41,197 nt of DNA from the NCBI GenBank assembly GCA_009773515.1, contig WSXX01000044.1:1-41197 (forward strand), given 5' to 3'. The stretch's first letter is position 1. Every line of letters starts with the position of its first letter. A model generated the notes under the pieces. That model saw only the letters and a program-made list of their open reading frames with translations, was not told the DNA's origin and searched no databases. Source of the DNA: Bacteroidota bacterium (GTDB taxonomy: Bacteria > Bacteroidota > Bacteroidia > Bacteroidales > Lentimicrobiaceae). The position numbers were made by a program, and so were the translations under genes. Shown here piece after piece: positions 1-8,548 of the stretch.

Positions 1-182
1 ATCATCTCTGTTTTCAGATTATTCAATTATCAATCCCAGTGGTCAATTTTAGAAGGTCGCTCCCGCGGATACTGAAAATTTGCGCTCTTCTTTACGGATA
101 TTCTGACATCAAACGATTAGCTTGCGCTTCCGGCGTTTCGAAATTACCTTCCGGGTTTTCCCGCCTAAGGCGAACGGGTTTA

Positions 183-265
183 GAAATTACTTGTCTCGGG
201 AGCGCGAAGCGATAACGAGAGAAATTACTTGTCTCGGGAGCGCGAAGCGATAACGAGAGAAATTT
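183..265. repeat. 38-bp dispersed repeat, two tandem copies
   Basis: The unit starts GAAATTACTTGTCTCGGGAG and continues with GCGAAGCGATAACGAGA. Copies begin at 183 and 221, and a third start at 259 breaks off. The same element occurs in reverse complement at 18261-18298 and 18500-18538, so it is a dispersed family and not a local duplication. Its core contains an imperfect inverted repeat (TCTCG...CGAGA). No coding role is apparent. Confidence 0.85.
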
Positions 266-513
266 TTCTCAACCATCCCATTACAAAAAACCACAACCAA
301 TGCCTAAATTCTTTTACTGATCTCTTTAAATATTTAAACAACCCTTCTTACCCACACAATGAATGTTTATATGCTATATATGCCACTTGTTGAGTACATT
401 TTCTTTGTTTGTAAAATTATTTAACTAAAATACACAACCAAATTTGCCGGCTTTCTGACGAATAAAACTCCTCAGATGCCCCGTTATTTCACAATTAATT
501 AATATGGAAACCC

Positions 514-542
514 TTGCAGTACAATGTTTTTAACTATTTTTG
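514..542 (+). promoter_or_regulatory. possible Bacteroidota sigma-ABfr-type promoter
   Basis: TTG at 514-516 could be the -33 element and TATTTTTG at 535-542 fits the -7 consensus TAnnTTTG, with an 18-bp spacer (19-21 is usual). Transcription would start near 549, leaving a leader of about 150 nt before the ATG at 699. The match is by eye only, and AT-rich DNA gives such matches by chance. Confidence 0.35.
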
Positions 543-698
543 TCTCCGGATGAAATGCATGACATGCGCATTTCAAACTCCTGTTTTCTTTGATTCTTTA
601 ACATTTTGCCCGGCCAATTACCGGACTGCTTTTTTTGTGCCTGCCCAATACATTACACCTTTTTAACCAAACACCGCAACAAACAAAAACAAATATTT

Positions 699-3600
699 AT
701 GAAATCATTTTTACAAAAAACCAAATCCCTTACCGCTCTTTTCGCAATTATTGCCCTTTTGCTGATGCCGAGCGTGGGGTGGGGGCAGTACACAGGAACA
801 GGTACTTTTAACAAGATTACATCATTGACAGACCTTACAGATGGCTATTATGTAATTGTAAACTCTGGAGATGGTTTTGCCATGAATAATACAAATGGGG
901 GGAGTTACTTTGAACATACTTCCATCACTCCATCTTCCAACACAATTACAAATCCAGGCGCTTCAATTGTTTGGAAGATTGAAAACAACGGAAATGGTCG
1001 ATCAATCTTCAATGAGGCATCCTCGAAATATGTTTCTTATACTGGAAGTTCGAATGCAGCATATGCAGTTGATGCAGTTACTAGTGATGCTCAAAGATGG
1101 ACATTTACTTATGCTCCAGATGTTTTTTCTGTTGCCAATCTTGCCACTAGTGGAAGAATCCTCCAATACAATTCTAGTTCACCAAGATTTGCGTGTTATA
1201 CGACTTCTCAACAAAGAATTTTACTATATAAATTAGTATCGACTGCAATACCTGATATAAATGTTAGTAACAACGGCACCCAAGTCTCAGTTGCAAATGT
1301 CAACTCTGGTACAACTGCACATATCCTACATAAATCTGCATTGGCAGTCACTACAGCAAATGCATCTCTGACTGGGATGACTTGTGTAACCGCTGGCACT
1401 TATGCAGCTGCAGACATTACCAATCTGAAGGTAAGATATTCTGCAGATGCTAATCTGGATGCAGGCGATGCAACTTTAAGCACCTTAAATAATCCAGGCG
1501 CAGCAGGATCTAAAACTTTTCCATCTTTTACATCACAAAGTATAAGTTCAGGCAACACAGGTTACATATTTATAACCGCAGATATTGCTTCAACTGCCAC
1601 ACATAACAATACAATCAACATTAATGCATTAACTACTTCAAACTTTACTTTTTCAAGTGGTAATAAAACCGGTTCAACAGACGCCGGAGGAGCTCAAACC
1701 ATAAAAGATGTCAACACTCCTGGTGTTTCAACCTACAATCCATCAGACAATGCATCTTCAGTGGTTATTACAAGCAATCTGGTGTTAACTTTCAATGAGA
1801 ATGTTCAGAAAGGCACCGGAAATATTACCATACACAAAATTTCTGACAATTCAATTGTACAGACAATTGATGTTCAGAATCAGGCTGTAAGTATTTCAAA
1901 TAATGTTGTTACCATTAATCCTGCTGATTTTGCCTATGGTACAAGGTATTATGTAAATATTCCTTCAGGGGCAATTCAAGATATAGCTGGCAATAATTAC
2001 GCAGGAATCTCAAATAATTCAACCTGGAACTTTACAACAGTAGCGCCATCAGTTACCAATGTAACTTCTACGAATGCAGATGGTAGTTATAAGATTGGTG
2101 ATTTGTTGACGATTACTGTCTCTTTTAATGACATTGTGACAATTACTGGCGCTCCATATATTCTATTGAACATGGTTGGCACAGACAGAGAAGCCTCATA
2201 TTCAGCAGGGAGTGGAACAGCGACATTGAGTTTTACTCATACAGTCGCTGCCGCCGACGATGCTAGTGATCTTGACTATGTTTCAACTACTTCTTTAGCA
2301 TTAAATGGAGGAACTATTAATTCAGCAGATGGAATTGTAGCAACAAGAACATTGGCTGCACCAGGGGCTGCAGGCTCATTAGGCTTTAACAAGAACATTG
2401 TTGTTGACGGGGTTAATCCAACTGTGAACACATATAGCCCGTCCGATGGAAACACAACAGTCACTCTTAATCAGAATTTAATTCTTACATTTTCTGAGAA
2501 TGTAAAAGCAGGAACCTCTGGTAATGTTGTAATATACAATACAGGAGGAACACCTTTCGAAACTATTCCATATAATGATTCTAGAATTACTTTTTCTAAT
2601 AATACTGTAACAATTAACCCGGAAGGCACCTTTGCATTTAGTTCAGAATACTATGTTCAAATAACTAATAATGCAATTACAGACATTGTTGGCAATCCGT
2701 ACACTGGAATCAGTAATAGTACAACGTGGAATTTTACCACTGTTTGTGAAGCTATCACAACATTTCCATACACTCAGGATTTTGAAAGCGGTTCACTTCC
2801 TCTTTGCTGGACGCAAGAATTCGTAGTTGGTAATTTAGGTTGGCAATTCTTAACTGGTAATGGAGCCTCCAATCCTGCGAATGCCAAAAGTGGATCATTC
2901 AATGCTTGCTTAAAGAACTCTTCATTCACTGCAGATGTTTCCAAGCTCATAATGCCAGTTTTTGACCTTAGTTCAATCTCCGCTCCAGTCCTTTCATTCT
3001 GGCATACACAGGCATTATATTCTCCGGACCAGGATGAATTGCGTGTATACTATAAAACATCTTCAGGTGGTTCATGGACATTGTTGGCTACCTATACCAG
3101 CGATGTCCCAACCTGGACAAGGCGTCAAATCAGTCTACCCAATCCTGGGAGTACTTATTTTATTGCTTTTGAGGGAACAGCTAAATATGGATATGGAGTT
3201 TGTATTGATGATATAACGTTGGGAGAACTAATCGGAGAGCCTCAGAATCATGTCTCTAATCTTCTAAGTGCAGCAGGTACACCTGCCTATAATAAAATTG
3301 ATCTCGTATGGGATGATGCAACAGGCAGTCCTCTTCCTGATGGATATCTAATCAAAGGGAGTGCAGTTGGATTCTCTTCAATAGATAATCCAATCGATGG
3401 GACGGAAGAAGCAGACGGATCACTTGTTAAGAATGTTAGTTATGGTGTTGAATTTTGTAATTTCTCCAATCTTAACCCTTTAACTGAATACTATTTTAAA
3501 GTCTTTCCTTATACCAATTCGGGAAGTAACATTAATTACAAAACGAATGGTGAAATTCCACAAACAACTGCTGCTACAACAGATGGTCCATGTTTGACTG

Positions 3601-5582
3601 AGGCTTTCGATGCAGGTAGCCTGCCAACAGGATGGAGCCAAACGAATGTTACCTTTACAAGTAATTATGCCGATTTCAGTGCTACTACTGGCTCATTAGC
3701 AATGACATCCTTAGGCAATGCAAATGCAGTAAGTTTTACCCTAACCAGAACTACAAACACAAATGCAAAATCAATGATTGTTGAAGTTTCCACGACAAGT
3801 CAATCCGCGGGATATACAACAGTTGCGACTTATGATCATAGTAACACAACAGCAGGAGGAACTACAAATTGTACGGTTGATTTATCTGCTTTTTCATCAA
3901 ATTCTGCACTTTTTATAAGGTTTAGAAAGGCATCCTCAACAACTTCTTATTGGAGACTAGATGCCATTAGTGTCAATTGCGGCGAACTAACAATTTGGAA
4001 AGGAACTACAAATACTGTTTGGGAAACTAGCACAAACTGGACAAATGGGACTCCAACTGCTGTAAAGAGTGCTACAATTGAGGATGTAAGTAACGACCCG
4101 ATTCTAACTACTTCAATAGAGTGTAATAAGCTCACAATCAATACAGGCAGTATTTTGACAGTTGCAAGCGTTGGTGCACTTAAGGTTAATGGAACACTTA
4201 CCAATAATGCTGGCATTTCAGGCCTTATTATCAAATCAGACGCCACCGGCACCGGCTCGCTAATCCACAATACTGCTGGTGTTGGAGCAACGGTTGAGCG
4301 GTATATTACCAAGTATGGAGCAATCGGCGACCAAATGTTCCACCTTATCTCTTCCCCGGTTGCTGCACAAGCCATCAGGCCAGAATTTGTTAGTAACGCA
4401 GCGACTATCCCGGCAGGCACTGACTTTTATTCTTTCAGTGAGTCAACCAACGAATGGATAAACACCAGGGCCGCTGGAGATATTTGGAACACTGCTTTTG
4501 AAGAAAACTTTGCAATAGGAAAAGGTTATCTCGTTGCCTATCCTTCCGATGTTACCAAAAACTTTACCGGTAATTTAAATTCAGCCCAGGTGGTATTGAC
4601 CTGCTCAAATACAGCACCGCCAGCAGGTGGCAACGGCTGGAATTTGTTGGGTAATCCTTTCCCAAGTGCCATTGACTGGGTTGCATTAACCAGAAGTGCT
4701 GGTTTGGACAATGCACTTTACTATTACGATAATGCTGAGCAGAAATACAGGTATTATCTTTCTATGCCCGGAGACTTAACATCAATAGGTAGTGGCTCAA
4801 GGTACATTCCCGCTATGCAGGGCTTTATGGTTCACGCAAGTACAAATGGCGCAACATTAACCATTCCAACAGCAGCCAAAACCCATACCGGACAGAATAT
4901 CTATTATAAATCAACCGCAACTATTCCTGGAAGCCTTTCACTGAAAGTAGCCACCAATGGCCACGAAGATGAAGCTTTTATTCATTTCAACAATCAGGCT
5001 ACCACCGCTTTTGATGGTGCTTTTGATGCCTATAAATTGAGAAGTTACAGCACTTCTGTTCCCAATCTGTTCACAAAAAGCAGCGATGGCAACGACCTTG
5101 CAATCAACGGTCTTCCCGAACTCGGCGAAACCACTGTTATTCCGGTTTATTTTGAAGCAGCTGCTGAAGGTGAGCATATTATGTCGGCAAACCTTACTTC
5201 AATGCCCGGCGCGCTGGTTTACCTTGTAGATGAGAAACTGAATAAAACACAGAATCTGAATTCCAATCCGGTTTATACCTTTAATGCTGTAACCGGCGAT
5301 AACACCAACCGCTTTAAACTTACCTTCGGCAGCGTCAGCATCGACAATCCCTCCACAACTTCTTCGATTTCTGTTTATACCCACGGAGAAACTTTGTATA
5401 TTAGCGGCCTGAATGCCAAAGCTGAGATTTCGGTGGTTAACCTTACCGGTCAGGTGGTTATAAGCAGCCGCAGCAATGGCAGCGGTTTGCACAGTGTAAA
5501 TGCTGCTTCACTGCCCAAAGGCGTTTATGTGGTAAGTGTAATCAGCAACGGTCAGGCCATCAGCCGCAAAGTGGTGTTATAA
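699..5582 (+). CDS. large secreted multidomain protein with T9SS type A sorting domain and shared C-terminal module
   Basis: A 1627-aa exported protein. The start at 699 (MKSFLQKTK) gives a clean signal peptide ending near VGWGQ; the in-frame start at 606 would put 31 polar residues in front of it. After an N-terminal ligand-binding-like beta domain (about 28-181), I see two Ig-like domains of the Big_5 type (about 338-447 and 573-682, both ending TWNFTTV), a choice-of-anchor/MAM-like jelly roll with FPYTQDFESG and W-x-R (683-844), an FN3-like domain, and a second jelly roll starting LTEAFDAGSLPTGW. From about 1098 comes the module shared with four other genes here (GTGSLI, HLISSPV, LLGNPFPSAIDW, IPAMQGFMV, FDAYKLRSY). 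The last 80 residues are a TSD ending LPKGVYVVSV and RKVVL, without a PNP box. Expected at the cell surface or released. It forms a pair with the small gene 33 bp downstream. Ligand unknown. Confidence 0.9.
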   Translation: MKSFLQKTKSLTALFAIIALLLMPSVGWGQYTGTGTFNKITSLTDLTDGYYVIVNSGDGFAMNNTNGGSYFEHTSITPSSNTITNPGASIVWKIENNGNGRSIFNEASSKYVSYTGSSNAAYAVDAVTSDAQRWTFTYAPDVFSVANLATSGRILQYNSSSPRFACYTTSQQRILLYKLVSTAIPDINVSNNGTQVSVANVNSGTTAHILHKSALAVTTANASLTGMTCVTAGTYAAADITNLKVRYSADANLDAGDATLSTLNNPGAAGSKTFPSFTSQSISSGNTGYIFITADIASTATHNNTININALTTSNFTFSSGNKTGSTDAGGAQTIKDVNTPGVSTYNPSDNASSVVITSNLVLTFNENVQKGTGNITIHKISDNSIVQTIDVQNQAVSISNNVVTINPADFAYGTRYYVNIPSGAIQDIAGNNYAGISNNSTWNFTTVAPSVTNVTSTNADGSYKIGDLLTITVSFNDIVTITGAPYILLNMVGTDREASYSAGSGTATLSFTHTVAAADDASDLDYVSTTSLALNGGTINSADGIVATRTLAAPGAAGSLGFNKNIVVDGVNPTVNTYSPSDGNTTVTLNQNLILTFSENVKAGTSGNVVIYNTGGTPFETIPYNDSRITFSNNTVTINPEGTFAFSSEYYVQITNNAITDIVGNPYTGISNSTTWNFTTVCEAITTFPYTQDFESGSLPLCWTQEFVVGNLGWQFLTGNGASNPANAKSGSFNACLKNSSFTADVSKLIMPVFDLSSISAPVLSFWHTQALYSPDQDELRVYYKTSSGGSWTLLATYTSDVPTWTRRQISLPNPGSTYFIAFEGTAKYGYGVCIDDITLGELIGEPQNHVSNLLSAAGTPAYNKIDLVWDDATGSPLPDGYLIKGSAVGFSSIDNPIDGTEEADGSLVKNVSYGVEFCNFSNLNPLTEYYFKVFPYTNSGSNINYKTNGEIPQTTAATTDGPCLTEAFDAGSLPTGWSQTNVTFTSNYADFSATTGSLAMTSLGNANAVSFTLTRTTNTNAKSMIVEVSTTSQSAGYTTVATYDHSNTTAGGTTNCTVDLSAFSSNSALFIRFRKASSTTSYWRLDAISVNCGELTIWKGTTNTVWETSTNWTNGTPTAVKSATIEDVSNDPILTTSIECNKLTINTGSILTVASVGALKVNGTLTNNAGISGLIIKSDATGTGSLIHNTAGVGATVERYITKYGAIGDQMFHLISSPVAAQAIRPEFVSNAATIPAGTDFYSFSESTNEWINTRAAGDIWNTAFEENFAIGKGYLVAYPSDVTKNFTGNLNSAQVVLTCSNTAPPAGGNGWNLLGNPFPSAIDWVALTRSAGLDNALYYYDNAEQKYRYYLSMPGDLTSIGSGSRYIPAMQGFMVHASTNGATLTIPTAAKTHTGQNIYYKSTATIPGSLSLKVATNGHEDEAFIHFNNQATTAFDGAFDAYKLRSYSTSVPNLFTKSSDGNDLAINGLPELGETTVIPVYFEAAAEGEHIMSANLTSMPGALVYLVDEKLNKTQNLNSNPVYTFNAVTGDNTNRFKLTFGSVSIDNPSTTSSISVYTHGETLYISGLNAKAEISVVNLTGQVVISSRSNGSGLHSVNAASLPKGVYVVSVISNGQAISRKVVL

Positions 5583-5615
5583 CGAATTGATTAAAAATTC
5601 TGAAAACTTAAAAAG

Positions 5616-5858
5616 ATGAAAAAGATAATAAAACAAGTTTCCATGCTGCTGCTGTTTGCTGCTTTAATGCTTTCAGCTACACCACTATTGGCGCAGGGCC
5701 CACCGCCTCCACCACCTTCAGGACACGGCGCAACAGGCAATCAGCCTCCAACAGGCGGCAATGCACCCATCGGTGGCGGACTCGCTATTTTGCTGGCACT
5801 TGGCGCTGCTTACGCTGGTAAAAAAGCATATGATGCCAAAGCTGTAAACGAGGAGTAA
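5616..5858 (+). CDS. small Pro-rich exported membrane protein S1 (T9SS-partner family)
   Basis: An 80-aa protein. Residues 1-26 are a signal peptide (MKKIIKQ..., cut near LLAQ), followed by six prolines, a GHGATGNQPPTGG linker, the motif GGNAPIGGG, a hydrophobic stretch (LAILLALGAAYA) and the basic end GKKAYDA. This order of motif, helix and positive charge recalls C-terminal sorting tails of the PEP-CTERM/PID-CTERM kind. I recall PID-CTERM proteins (PPPPPP then PIDGG) from Flavobacteriia; here the D is G. It follows the T9SS gene by 33 bp with no terminator between and is closed by a strong terminator at 5881, so the two are probably co-transcribed. Four relatives (S2-S5) sit in the same position in this window. 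Function unknown. Confidence 0.88.
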   Translation: MKKIIKQVSMLLLFAALMLSATPLLAQGPPPPPPSGHGATGNQPPTGGNAPIGGGLAILLALGAAYAGKKAYDAKAVNEE

Positions 5859-5880
5859 AACCCAAAGTACACCCATATAA

Positions 5881-5917
5881 TACCCCGACAGGAATTAAAG
5901 CTGTCGGGGTATTTTTT
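5881..5917 (+). terminator. rho-independent terminator after S1
   Basis: A perfect 11-bp stem, TACCCCGACAG pairing with CTGTCGGGGTA (5881-5891 and 5901-5911), with a 9-nt loop and a run of six T. It ends the T9SS/S1 transcription unit. Confidence 0.9.
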
Positions 5918-5941
5918 TGCAATCGTTTCAACAAAGGCAGC

Positions 5942-6071
5942 TGTAACCTCTGACCCTGTCAGGGATGTTGAGCGCGGGCGACCCCTGACAGGGTTAAGAG
6001 CCCTTTCAAAGTTTGCAGCCCGGGAGATGTAAGCTGAACTCTTGATAGGTAGCAAAACCCTGTAAGGGGTG
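5942..6071. repeat. CCCTGTCAGGG-type palindromic dispersed repeat
   Basis: The palindrome CCCTGTCAGGG (5955-5965) is followed by a longer element that opens with ACCCCTGACAGGGTT (about 5980) and closes with AAAACCCTGTAAGGGGT, with GAGCCCTTTCAAA inside. The same element recurs twice at 18387-18480 and 18627-18720, where the closing arm is AAAACCCTGTCAGGGG. The ends can pair, giving a large stem-loop with an interior of about 70 nt. No coding capacity. Confidence 0.75.
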
Positions 6072-6078
6072 TTATGTT

Positions 6079-6142
6079 AAACACAAGCATGACTTCAGGA
6101 AAACACAAGCATGATTTAGGAAAAACATAAGGATGATTTCAG
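6079..6142. repeat. 22-bp tandem repeat, three copies
   Basis: Units start at 6079, 6101 and 6123 (AAACACAAGCATGA, AAACACAAGCATGA, AAACATAAGGATGA), followed by a variable TTCAGG/TTTAGG stretch. No function visible. Confidence 0.7.
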
Positions 6143-6351
6143 ATACTATGATCCTGATCGGCATCCAGATAAGATTATCCGGTCTCTTTCTTTATCGGTC
6201 GAACCTTTCCCGTCGCACTCCGAACCCGTTAGGCCGGAAGTATTTTGGTGGGTTTCGTTATGTCATTTACATCATTATCCCTTACAAATCGGTATTATAA
6301 ACCATCAACAGCCAATATTACGCACTCACATCGCAATGCAAATACTTCAAT

Positions 6352-6550
6352 AAGCTATGTTTCACTGTCGGAACGCTATGCAGCACCATCAACTGACTAT
6401 GTGTCATTGTCAGATCGTTTTGCTTGACTATCAACTGACTATGAGTCACTGTCAGATCGGTTTGTTTGACTGTCAACCGACTATGTGTCATTGTCAGATC
6501 GGTTTGTTTTACTGTCAACTGACTATGTGTCATTGTCAGACCGCTTTGCT
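6352..6550. repeat. 42-bp tandem repeat (4.7 copies, 21-bp substructure)
   Basis: The unit reads roughly GACTATGTGTCATTGTCAGA followed by TCGGTTTGTTTGACTGTCAA C. A TGTCA core recurs every 21 bp, so the unit is a diverged doublet. Since 42 is a multiple of three, several frames stay open: the minus strand is open across the whole array (6318-6653) and encodes 7-residue units such as LTVKQTD and LTMTHSQ; on the plus strand the peptide STDYVSLSDRF recurs but is broken by stops. Without a signal peptide, start context or homologue I treat it as a repeat and not as a gene. Confidence 0.75.
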
Positions 6551-6691
6551 TAAATGTTAAGTTGGTTTTGCAAGGATATGCAAAGTGTTTTACAATAATC
6601 CAAATCTGAAAACACAATAACATGTCCACCATAATACCCCAGAAAACCGTCATTCCAGTCCCGGATTTCCGGGAGAGGAATCTCCTCCATC

Positions 6692-6729
6692 AAAAAAAAA
6701 CCTGACAGGAGAATCTGCCAGGTTTTTTT
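6692..6729. terminator. bidirectional terminator between the repeat region and the SDH gene
   Basis: A run of nine A (6692-6700), CCTGACAG, a short loop, CTGCCAGG and a run of seven T (6723-6729). The stem has one A-C mismatch. Read on the minus strand it lies 24 bp past the stop of the saccharopine dehydrogenase gene, so it most likely ends that transcript. Confidence 0.85.
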
Positions 6730-6752
6730 GGTTGAAGGTTGTGCAAATATGC

Positions 6753-8090
6753 CTATTTGATATTTTCGCTTTCCGGAAGACCATACTCTTCTTCCATGCG
6801 GATGTCGAGTTTCTCCAGTTCGTCGAGGATAGGATTGTAAATTTGTGGAATTACCGGACGGAATACACCTTTTACATCAATTTCGCCATTCAGAATCATC
6901 TCTACACCAATTGCTGCAGGAAGCGCAACGGTGCGGGCTATGGATGTGTCGGTTGCCGGTGTGCCGAAATCGAGCATGCGCGAACGGATGACCTCTTTAG
7001 ATCCATCGGGATAAGAAGCCAGGAAAGTATGCTGCATGGCAACCATATCGCGCTCGGTGTGTCCGAGTTCCATCTTGCTGATCATTACGTCGCTGGTAAC
7101 TTCATACGGTGAATCTTCGCCGCGCTCCATAGGTTTATCTTCGAACAATCCCAGCCATTCCATAGCGGTAAGGGCGTGTGCGTTGATGTCAAGTTTCAGG
7201 TATTCAGCAACTTTTGCCTTGATGTTTGTGGCATCGGCAGCGCCAATCTGATGTGCAAGGAACTGAGCATAAGTCATGCCTGTCATATCGAACTTATCGT
7301 AAGAGATCAGCTTCAGCTGTTTCATGGCGTCAATGCTTTCGCACCATCCTTTAAAGCGGAATGTGCCGCGCATCATGGTTTTGGTTTCGGGAATGCCGTA
7401 AATATCGATGTACGAAATGGAGTCGCGGTTCGGGTAAACTTCAAGCATGCCTACATTGGTAAAATCAACCTGAAGCGGATTTTTGAAAAGGTTTTCTGTA
7501 GGAACATCAATCACTTTGCCATAGCGAAGGTACTTGCCGTCGTTGTTTCCGGCCATTACCACGCCCTTTGGACTCCATGAGAATTTGTATTTAAAAGGAT
7601 TGTTGGCCACTTCCGGTGCAGGCAAAGCGCCGCAGATGGAGTAAAACTCTTCGATGTTGCCATTGCGTGAGCGAACATTGTCGATGATACGCATGGCCGA
7701 CATATGGTCGATGCCCGGATCAAGACCCAGCTCATTCAGAATGATAATACCTGCTTCTTTGGCCTGTGCGTCAAGTGCCTGCATTTCAGGTTTTACATAC
7801 GAAGTGGTAACCATGTTCTTTTTGTGCTTCAGGCAGTATTTGGCAACCAGCAGGTGGTGCAGATAAGGCAGAAGGCTCACCGAAAGGTCGTGCGAAGCAA
7901 CCATCTGATCGAGGGCGGCTTCGTCTTCAACGGTCCAGGCAACAGCAGTGCCATTTGGGTGACCCGAAATCATGGCTTCGGCTTTCGATTTGGTACGGGT
8001 TGCAACCGTAACATGGATTCCTTTGTTCAGGAGATGGGTAACAATGGGCTTCACCACGAGGCCGGCGCCCAGAATCAGAACTTTCTTCAT
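6753..8090 (-). CDS. saccharopine dehydrogenase (SDH half of split LKR/SDH)
   Basis: A 445-aa cytoplasmic enzyme of lysine degradation. The family oxidises saccharopine with NAD(P)+ to glutamate and 2-aminoadipate semialdehyde. The N-terminus carries a Rossmann nucleotide-binding turn (VLILGAGLVVKP, residues 4-15). The signature NELGLDPGIDHMSAM lies around 118-132, and KHKKNMVTTSYVKP before it fits the saccharopine dehydrogenase fold. Length is typical for the stand-alone form. The LKR half is encoded upstream on the same strand, 458 bp away. In animals and plants both halves are fused in one protein; here they are separate. The start ATG at 8088-8090 directly precedes the Rossmann motif. An alternative reading as saccharopine reductase (fungal Lys9, biosynthetic) is less likely next to an LKR gene. 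Confidence 0.88.
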   Translation of the reverse strand: MKKVLILGAGLVVKPIVTHLLNKGIHVTVATRTKSKAEAMISGHPNGTAVAWTVEDEAALDQMVASHDLSVSLLPYLHHLLVAKYCLKHKKNMVTTSYVKPEMQALDAQAKEAGIIILNELGLDPGIDHMSAMRIIDNVRSRNGNIEEFYSICGALPAPEVANNPFKYKFSWSPKGVVMAGNNDGKYLRYGKVIDVPTENLFKNPLQVDFTNVGMLEVYPNRDSISYIDIYGIPETKTMMRGTFRFKGWCESIDAMKQLKLISYDKFDMTGMTYAQFLAHQIGAADATNIKAKVAEYLKLDINAHALTAMEWLGLFEDKPMERGEDSPYEVTSDVMISKMELGHTERDMVAMQHTFLASYPDGSKEVIRSRMLDFGTPATDTSIARTVALPAAIGVEMILNGEIDVKGVFRPVIPQIYNPILDELEKLDIRMEEEYGLPESENIK

Positions 8091-8197
8091 TTTGCGTTAG
8101 CAGTTAAGGTTTGATGTTGATTTGATTTTATTTCTATTCGTTTATTTGAGAAAAGAACTCAGACTGACTGTTATAAACCAGATTATTTTAGCGTCAA

Positions 8198-8512
8198 AAG
8201 CACTTCGACTCCGCTCAGTGTGACATTCGTGTTTGGTTAGCGTTGTTTCTTTTTATTGAACTCACAATCAATTATTTACAATGTCATCCTGAGTTGTAAC
8301 TCAAAAAATATTTGAGCATAATGCGGAGATGACAGTTAAATCAAGCGTTTAAGCACTTCGACTCCGCTCAGTGTGACATCGGTGTTGTAGGAGCGTTTTA
8401 CCACTTTAATAAATTTATTATCAATTGAATACGAAGTCATCCTGAGCGGAGTCGAAGGATCGGACGAACAATCTGTCATTGGTAGCGGAGTCGAAGGACT
8501 ATACGACATTGT
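8198..8512. repeat. CTTCGACTCCGCTCAG dispersed repeats in the LKR-SDH gap
   Basis: Two direct copies of CACTTCGACTCCGCTCAGTG followed by TGACAT (8201 and 8354) and two inverted, more diverged copies (8435-8460 with CTGAGCGGAGTCGAAGGAT; 8484-8500). The 16-bp arms at 8356-8371 and 8442-8457 are perfect inverted repeats. The short minus-strand frame across 8336-8539 consists of translated repeat (PSTPLRMT) and is not called. The gap 8091-8548 holds nothing else I recognise, and no clear promoter for the SDH gene. Confidence 0.8.
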
Positions 8513-8548
8513 TGTATTTTGTTTCAAAACAGCAAGCATTTTTTCAGA

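Larger units (their letters stand above)
1..698. other. intergenic region upstream of the first T9SS gene
   Basis: I see no convincing gene in this stretch. It holds a dispersed 38-bp repeat (183-265) and, near its right end, a possible Bacteroidota-type promoter (514-542). The frame that runs from 606 into the first large gene adds 31 residues before a clear signal peptide and is taken as untranslated leader. The rest is AT-rich, with short G+C-rich repeat remnants around 120-180. Confidence 0.6.

Noticed and set aside
3947-4420. 157-aa minus-strand frame
   Set aside because: Antisense to the first T9SS gene; composition follows the codon pattern of the opposite strand.
6318-6653. 111-aa minus-strand gene with 14-residue repeats
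   Set aside because: Open only because the repeat length is a multiple of three; no signal peptide, promoter or recognised family. Kept as a finding, not as a gene.
8336-8539. 67-aa minus-strand gene
   Set aside because: The frame is translated dispersed repeat (PSTPLPMT, PSTPLRMT) with no own start context.
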